Shown: piece after piece, positions 7,158 through 10,589 of the stretch
How positions within the stretch are numbered: position 1 is the first letter of the stretch
Layout of the letters: the number at the start of each line of letters is the position of its first letter
Origin: DUUI01 sp964627845
GTDB taxonomy: Bacteria; Bacillota_I; Bacilli_A; Erysipelotrichales; Erysipelotrichaceae
Reading direction: 5' to 3'
Assembly: GCA_964627845.1 (NCBI GenBank)
Contig: CAZVKL010000032.1
Coordinates: 1-10,589 of the forward strand
DNA length: 10,589 nucleotides
Notes under the pieces: model-generated
Told to the model about the DNA's origin: nothing
Seen by the model: only the letters and a program-made list of their open reading frames with translations
The model's database searches: none
Made by a program: the position numbers and the translations under genes

Positions 7158-8136
7158 ACAGATTTTATGGGTCTCTACTGAAGGCGTGAATCCTCATGAG
7201 AATCTCGCTTTGGAAGAGGCCCTCTTCCAATATGTGGATGATAAAACACTGGTCTTTTATCTTTGGCAGAACCAACACACTGTTGTCATTGGCTCTAACC
7301 AAAATGCGATGAGAGAATGTAAAGTGAATGATTTGCATCAAGATAATGGAACATTAGCCAGACGTTTATCGGGTGGTGGTGCTGTTTATCATGATTTGGG
7401 AAATTTAAACTTTACTTTTCTGATGGCCAGCAAACACTTTGATATCAACAAACAATCAACCGTGCTTCTAAATGCCTTAAACTCATTTGGGATTGAGGCC
7501 TATGCTAGAGGTCGAAATGATTTGTTAGTGGACGAGAAAAAATTCTCTGGTCATGCATATTATCATCACAATAATAAGAGTTATCATCATGGAACCTTGA
7601 TGGTTGATGTGAACTTAAATGAATTATCTAAATACTTGAATGTCTCTAAATTAAAATTAGAGGGTAAAGGCGTTAAATCGGTTATATCTCGAGTCACTAA
7701 CCTCATTGATTATGCTCCTAATTTAACGATTGCTAGTTTAAAAGAAGCCTTGTTAAAATCAGTCTCTGATGTCTATCAAGCTCCATTAAATGAGTTATCG
7801 ATGAATGCGATCGATTTAGAACCGTACATTCAAAAATACAATTCTCATCATTGGTTATTTAAACCTAGCTTTGATGCGACAACCATTCTAGAGAATCGTT
7901 TTGAGTGGGGTGAGATCTCAATCCATCTTAATCTAAATCAAAATATAATCAGTGAAGTCCAAGTGTATTCAGATGCAATGGACTCGTTCTTACCTTCTAA
8001 ATTAGTCAATTGTTTAAGTAATATTCCCTTCTCAGAAAAAGATATTAATGATGCGATTATGAATTGTGGGATTATTGATGAGGTGATCCCAGATATTCTT
8101 TCGTTGTTTGATTTCAATCCTGAAGACGCATTCTAA
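7150..8136 (+). CDS. lplA: Lipoate--protein ligase
   Basis: 328 aa. Adenylates lipoate with ATP and transfers it to the lysine of lipoyl domains, here presumably K60 of GcvH in the same operon. Both parts of LplA are present: the catalytic domain with RRLSGGGAVYHD (71-82), GRNDL (121-125), the adenylate-binding lysine K131 in KFSGHAYY and HHGTLMVDV (146-154), and the C-terminal accessory domain (about 245-328, from FEWGEISIHL). No Shine-Dalgarno is visible before its ATG, which lies inside gcvPB (ATGATTGA), so translation probably depends on reinitiation by ribosomes ending gcvPB. The substrate could also include octanoate or other lipoyl proteins encoded elsewhere. Confidence 0.94.
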   Translation: MIEQILWVSTEGVNPHENLALEEALFQYVDDKTLVFYLWQNQHTVVIGSNQNAMRECKVNDLHQDNGTLARRLSGGGAVYHDLGNLNFTFLMASKHFDINKQSTVLLNALNSFGIEAYARGRNDLLVDEKKFSGHAYYHHNNKSYHHGTLMVDVNLNELSKYLNVSKLKLEGKGVKSVISRVTNLIDYAPNLTIASLKEALLKSVSDVYQAPLNELSMNAIDLEPYIQKYNSHHWLFKPSFDATTILENRFEWGEISIHLNLNQNIISEVQVYSDAMDSFLPSKLVNCLSNIPFSEKDINDAIMNCGIIDEVIPDILSLFDFNPEDAF

Positions 8137-8159
8137 GACTGCCATCTGCAGTCTTTTTT
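8136..8159 (+). terminator. Intrinsic terminator of the gcv-lplA operon
   Basis: AGACTGC (8136-8142) pairs with GCAGTCT (8148-8154) around a 5-base loop, followed by six T. The stem starts on the last base of the lplA stop codon. Confidence 0.92.
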
Positions 8160-8186
8160 GTTATGTTGTTTAAAACTTAAACCATG

Positions 8187-8215
8187 TTGTTAAGTACAAG
8201 TCAAATGTTTGTAAA
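8187..8215 (+). promoter_or_regulatory. Weak candidate promoter of the phosphohexomutase gene
   Basis: TTGTTA (8187-8192) and TGTAAA (8210-8215) with a 17-base spacer precede the gene by about 40 bases. The -10 matches 4 of 6 bases. A GATAAT at 8222-8227 has no partner -35. A promoter must exist here because a terminator lies upstream, but its exact site is uncertain. Confidence 0.35.
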
Positions 8216-8255
8216 GTGTTTGATAATGCTTACAATGAAGATGGAGGACTTCAAC

Positions 8256-9662
8256 ATGATTAAATTTGGAACAGGTGGTTGGCGCGAAATAATTGGGGAC
8301 CAATTCACGAAAGAAAATGTACAAAAGATTGCGACAGCATTAACTCAAATGATTGATCAAGGACCAATTATTATTGGGTATGATCGTCGTTTTATGTCTA
8401 AAGAAGCTGCTTATTGGTTTATTCAAACCTTGGTAGCTAATAAAATTGATACGTATTTAATTGATAAACCTTCTCCAACACCGATTGTAATGTTTGCTAT
8501 TAAAGAACAAAAAACACAATATGGTGTTGCCATTACGGCCAGTCATAATCCCGCTATCTACAATGGAATTAAACTCTTTGTGGAGGGAGGTAAAGATGCC
8601 ACATTAGGAGTCACTCAAGAAATTGAACAAAAAGCAAATCAGGTGACAGAAGTTAAATCAATGGAGTGGTACGAAGTCGAAGAATCCCCTTATTTGCATC
8701 GTTTTAATCCAGATAATGAATACATTGATTCAATTCTCGATTCAATTGATCAAAAAGCGATTCGCGATGCACACTTAAGAATTGTCATTGACCCAATGCA
8801 TGGTGTCTCCAAAACATCGCTCTCGACAATCCTTGTGACGACGCGTTGTGATGTAACGATTATCAATGAGCGTCATGACACACTCTTTGGTGGAAGACTC
8901 CCTACCCCATCGTCTAAATCACTCAATAAATTAAGAGATATTGTGGTTGAAAACAATCATGATATGGGTATCGCCACCGATGGTGATGCGGATAGAATTG
9001 GTATTATTGACGAATTTGGTAACTTTATTCATCCAAACACCCTTCTGACTTTACTTTATTATTATCTACTAGAACATAAAGGATGGCGTGGACCTGTCGT
9101 AAGAAACTTATCAACGACGCATGTCCTCGATCGTATCGCCAAAGCATATGATCAAGAATCCATTGAAACCCCTGTTGGGTTTAAATATATTTCTTCTGGA
9201 ATGGAAGAATATGACGCAATCATTGGAGGTGAATCCAGTGGCGGACTCACTGTTAAAGGGCATATCCAAGGCAAGGATGGAATTTATGCGGCAGCCCTTC
9301 TTGTGGAAATGGTCGCTGTCACTAAAAAGAGTGTGCATGAATTAGTGAAAGATTTAAATCAACGATTTGGGGAATCCTACTTTAGTGAAAATGCTTATCG
9401 TTTCACTCAAGAGAAAAAAGAAGAGATTCATCGATTGCTGTTTGAACACAAATCAACACCAACCTATGAGAATATTCAAGATATCACTTACCTCGATGGG
9501 TTGAAAATTCATTTTAAGGATGATTCTTGGATTAGTGCTCGTTTCTCTGGCACAGAACCAGTCTTAAGAATATTTGCTGAAGCAGGTCGTCAAGATCAGG
9601 TCGATAACTTAGTTAAACAAATGGAAGTGTTATTACAATTGTCTGAAAAGGACAGAATCTAA
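8256..9662 (+). CDS. Phosphoglucomutase/phosphomannomutase family protein
   Basis: 468 aa, the usual length of the alpha-D-phosphohexomutase superfamily (COG1109). It interconverts hexose 6- and 1-phosphates through a bisphosphate intermediate; whether glucose, mannose or glucosamine is the substrate cannot be told here. All four domain signatures are intact: N-terminal FGTGGWRE, phosphoserine loop TASHNPAIYNG with S96, metal loop DGDADRIG (242-249), sugar-specificity loop GGESSGG (324-330) and phosphate loop RFSGTEPVLRIF (429-440). GGESSGG fits glucose/mannose enzymes better than GlmM. I choose ATG 8256 (MIKFGTGG) because GGAGG sits 8 bases upstream (8243-8247) and the longer in-frame start at 8184 adds 24 residues unlike the family. 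A single gene between two terminators; its product would feed sugar-nucleotide or glycolipid synthesis. Confidence 0.93.
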   Translation: MIKFGTGGWREIIGDQFTKENVQKIATALTQMIDQGPIIIGYDRRFMSKEAAYWFIQTLVANKIDTYLIDKPSPTPIVMFAIKEQKTQYGVAITASHNPAIYNGIKLFVEGGKDATLGVTQEIEQKANQVTEVKSMEWYEVEESPYLHRFNPDNEYIDSILDSIDQKAIRDAHLRIVIDPMHGVSKTSLSTILVTTRCDVTIINERHDTLFGGRLPTPSSKSLNKLRDIVVENNHDMGIATDGDADRIGIIDEFGNFIHPNTLLTLLYYYLLEHKGWRGPVVRNLSTTHVLDRIAKAYDQESIETPVGFKYISSGMEEYDAIIGGESSGGLTVKGHIQGKDGIYAAALLVEMVAVTKKSVHELVKDLNQRFGESYFSENAYRFTQEKKEEIHRLLFEHKSTPTYENIQDITYLDGLKIHFKDDSWISARFSGTEPVLRIFAEAGRQDQVDNLVKQMEVLLQLSEKDRI

Positions 9663-9808
9663 TGAATATAAAAATCTCTCAGAATAGTTTAGAAGAATAC
9701 TATAAGAGAGATTTTTTTATTGTAGATATCTCTCTTACACTTAAGTTGATTAACTCACATGATATAGTTCTCACAGCTACAAAAGAAACTTATCAATTTA
9801 TTCTTTAA
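9662..9808 (+). CDS. Possible small ORF coupled to the phosphohexomutase stop
   Basis: 48 codons starting at an ATG that overlaps the upstream stop (TAATG), with AAGGA at 9648-9652, 9 bases upstream. The product begins MNIKISQNSLEEYYKRDFF and ends TATKETYQFIL; it has alternating hydrophobic residues but no signal, membrane helix or family I recognise. A terminator-like hairpin and T7 run lie inside it (9670-9718), which argues against a conserved gene; the start context argues for translation. It could also be the remnant of a longer gene. Low confidence. Confidence 0.3.
   Translation: MNIKISQNSLEEYYKRDFFIVDISLTLKLINSHDIVLTATKETYQFIL
9670..9718 (+). terminator. Intrinsic terminator after the phosphohexomutase gene
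   Basis: AAAAATCTCTC (9670-9680) pairs with GAGAGATTTTT (9706-9716), with an inner helper stem ATAGT (9684-9688) / ACTAT (9699-9703), and the descending arm runs straight into a T7 tract (9712-9718). The ascending arm starts 8 bases after the stop codon. The descending arm can pair instead with a second ATCTCTCTT downstream (9728-9736); see findings. Confidence 0.8.
9760..9768 (+). promoter_or_regulatory. Extended -10 element ahead of the G5 lipoprotein gene
   Basis: TGATATAGT (9760-9768) is an extended -10 (TGn plus TATAGT). No -35 at proper distance is seen. The start would fall near 9775, giving a leader of about 55 bases. It lies inside the possible small ORF. Confidence 0.35.
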
Positions 9809-9829
9809 ATTGAATTCAGGAGAAAAACT

Positions 9830-10045
9830 ATGACAAAAATAATTTTATTATTCTTTTTACTAATTGGATGCTCCAATACAACGACAGAAACAATCAAAGT
9901 TGAAGAAACGATTCCATTTGAAGAAACTGTTCAGGATGATTTTGATTTACCTCTAGGTGAATCTCTCGTGTTGGAAGAAGGACAAAATGGATTAAAAGAA
10001 ATCACTTATGAAGTAATTTATCAAGGAGAGACTGAAGTAAGTTGA
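9830..10045 (+). CDS. N-terminal piece: lipoprotein signal and first two-thirds of a G5 domain
   Basis: This is what would be made if the TGA at 10043 terminates: 71 aa with lipobox C14, a Thr/Glu-rich linker (17-32) and the G5 start up to TEVS. AGGAGA (9818-9823) is 6 bases before the ATG. The product would lack the last G5 strand and is unlikely to fold properly. Listed so that the translated extent is on record; the spanning pseudogene entry is my preferred reading. Confidence 0.5.
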   Translation: MTKIILLFFLLIGCSNTTTETIKVEETIPFEETVQDDFDLPLGESLVLEEGQNGLKEITYEVIYQGETEVS

Positions 10046-10105
10046 AAAGAAATAAGCGAGGTCATCGTTAGAGAACCTAAAACACAAATAATTGCTTCAG
10101 GAAAA

Positions 10106-10399
10106 ATGGAAGAAATAGAGATCTTTGAACCAACTCAAGAACAAATAGAGCATATACAAGCCTGGTCTCAAATTTCACTAGGAACTTTAGGTTATGAAGA
10201 TGACACAAGCGCGCAACCTGAAGATTGGACGATAGAAACCCAAGAATTTGAAGATTATATTGCTTGGACAGTTACCACTAACTCGGATTTATACAACGAA
10301 GTTGTGTGGGTATTCCATTGGACGGGCGAAGAAAGTGATGACTCATTCTTAAGATACCTATCGTTAAATGGGGAAGAAATCATAAACAAACTAGATTAA
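10106..10399 (+). CDS. C-terminal piece of the interrupted lipoprotein, open from an internal ATG
   Basis: 97 codons from an internal ATG, in the same frame as the lipoprotein start, 20 codons after the TGA. AGGAAAA directly precedes the ATG, too close for a good ribosome site, so independent translation is doubtful. The sequence is acidic, with aromatic strands such as YIAWTVTTNSDLYNEVVWVF, suggesting a beta-rich secreted domain of unknown type. Without the upstream signal peptide it would stay in the cytosol, which supports its being the severed C-terminus of one protein. Confidence 0.4.
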   Translation: MEEIEIFEPTQEQIEHIQAWSQISLGTLGYEDDTSAQPEDWTIETQEFEDYIAWTVTTNSDLYNEVVWVFHWTGEESDDSFLRYLSLNGEEIINKLD

Positions 10400-10409
10400 G
10401 TAGAAGAAA

Positions 10410-10495
10410 AACGATAGCGCTCGCTCTATACTTTTTATGAAGTTTGTTTAAGGCATAGCTAAAACTTGGAAGTTGATGATTTCTATGCTATCGTT
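10410..10495. repeat. Inverted repeat enclosing nested palindromes
   Basis: AACGATAGC (10410-10418) and GCTATCGTT (10487-10495) are perfect 9-base inverted arms, 68 bases apart. Inside, GCATAG (10453-10458) and CTATGC (10483-10488) form a second stem that shares two bases with the outer right arm. On the minus strand the outer structure is followed by a T-rich run (10406-10411), so it could be a back-up terminator downstream of the tRNA. No flanking target duplication is seen. Confidence 0.55.
10413..10436 (+). terminator. Weak intrinsic terminator after the G5 lipoprotein gene
   Basis: GATAG (10413-10417) can pair with CTATAC (10426-10431, one bulged A) around an 8-base loop, followed by T5 (10432-10436). 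The stem is short, so efficiency is doubtful; the same bases also take part in the longer inverted repeat 10410-10495. Confidence 0.35.
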
Positions 10496-10502
10496 ATCAA
10501 AC

Positions 10503-10526
10503 AAAAAAAAGCACTCCAATGAGTGC
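10503..10526 (-). terminator. Intrinsic terminator of the tRNA-Met transcript
   Basis: Minus strand GCACTC (10521-10526), 4-base loop, GAGTGC (10511-10516), then eight T (10503-10510). It lies 12 bases after the CCA end of the tRNA gene, so the tRNA is the last gene of its transcript. Confidence 0.88.
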
Positions 10527-10538
10527 ATGTTTAGTGAA

Positions 10539-10589
10539 TGGTAGCGAGGGTGGGACTCGAACCCACGACCCCCCGGGTATGAACCGAGT
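10539..10589 (-). tRNA. tRNA-Met (CAU), elongator type, 3' part only
   Basis: Read on the minus strand from tRNA position 26: anticodon stem CTCGG / CCGGG, loop TTCATAC with anticodon CAU, 5-base variable loop GGGTC, T stem GTGGG / CCCAC with loop TTCGAGT, acceptor strand CCTCGCT, discriminator A and encoded CCA. The acceptor 3' strand ends in T at position 72, unlike the C1-A72 mismatch of initiator tRNA, and loop TTCATAC differs from the CTCATAA of tRNA-Ile2 (recalled), so elongator Met is the best call. The first 25 bases are beyond the window. Confidence 0.93.

Larger units (their letters stand above)
9830..10399 (+). pseudogene. G5-domain lipoprotein gene interrupted by an in-frame TGA
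   Basis: One frame runs from ATG 9830 to TAA 10397-10399 (189 codon positions) with a single TGA at 10043-10045 (codon 72). Residues 1-13 are a short lipoprotein signal with lipobox LIGC (C14). Residues about 29-92 fit one G5 domain, an extracellular beta module named for conserved glycines: G43, G51/G54, G66 and G91, with typical stretches LPLGESLVLEEGQNGLKEIT and VIVREPKTQIIASG. The TGA falls between TEVS and KEISEV, inside the domain, where G5 domains usually carry a charged residue such as Arg; CGA to TGA or AGA to TGA is one change. The rest (93-189) is an acidic, Trp-containing region I do not recognise. Trp there is TGG five times and gcvPB stops at TGA, so UGA=Trp is unlikely. Alternatives are sequencing error, a recent nonsense mutation, or readthrough. 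Confidence 0.65.

Noticed and set aside
8184..8255. Longer start of the phosphohexomutase (24 extra residues from ATG 8184).
   Set aside because: The extension is unlike the family and has no ribosome site; ATG 8256 has GGAGG 8 bases upstream and begins exactly at the family N-terminus.
9111..9345. Short open frames on both strands inside the phosphohexomutase gene.
   Set aside because: Alternate-frame shadows of an intact enzyme gene, without translation signals.
10451..10530. Resemblance to a type II-A tracrRNA on the plus strand (GCATAGCTAAAAC, then CGTTATCAA, then an A-run and a GCACTC/GAGTGC hairpin).
   Set aside because: The similarity to the S. pyogenes nexus is limited to CGTTATCAA; the final hairpin has its T-run on the other strand, where it terminates the tRNA transcript; and no cas gene or repeat array is in the window. 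Most likely chance.

Overview
The window comes from a low-GC, monoderm bacterium of the Bacillota/Mycoplasmatota kind. The 16S rRNA 5' end has the Bacillota-type sequence, the rRNA leader carries a Bacillus-like boxA, and the glycine decarboxylase is split into two subunits as in Gram-positives. Shine-Dalgarno sites are strong (AAGGAGG type) and two genes encode short-signal lipoproteins. The low GC, lipoproteins and lipoate ligase would fit an Acholeplasma-, Izemoplasma- or Haloplasma-like lineage, but the sequence alone does not settle this. Translation appears to follow the standard code: gcvPB ends at a TGA, the other genes end at TAA or TAG, and Trp is encoded by TGG.

Layout. Positions 1-55 are the start of a 16S rRNA gene read leftwards, with its promoter, boxA and leader hairpin at about 66-234. 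Upstream of it, also on the minus strand, lie two overlapping small genes (an AlkD-like HEAT-repeat protein and a YdeI/OmpD-associated protein). Next comes a lipoprotein built from two copies of an FMN-binding-like domain, with its own promoter and terminator. At 2.82-2.98 kb a divergent intergenic region separates these from the plus-strand genes.

Plus strand, 2.98-8.16 kb: a compact operon gcvT-gcvH-gcvPA-gcvPB-lplA, with gaps of 0-1 nt or overlaps, closed by an intrinsic terminator. It encodes the T, H and P proteins of the glycine cleavage system plus the ligase expected to lipoylate GcvH. The L protein (dihydrolipoamide dehydrogenase) is not here. A phosphohexomutase gene follows (8256-9662), ending in a hairpin/U-tract that lies inside a possible 48-codon ORF.

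9.8-10.4 kb holds a small G5-domain lipoprotein gene interrupted in frame by a TGA in the middle of the G5 domain. The right end carries an 86-bp inverted-repeat structure, a minus-strand terminator and the 3' two-thirds of a minus-strand elongator tRNA-Met(CAU) cut by the window edge.

The most notable items are the tandem flavin-domain lipoprotein, the in-frame UGA in the G5 lipoprotein, and the mutually exclusive hairpins after the phosphohexomutase gene. I saw no CRISPR array, transposase, phage gene or recognisable new defence system.
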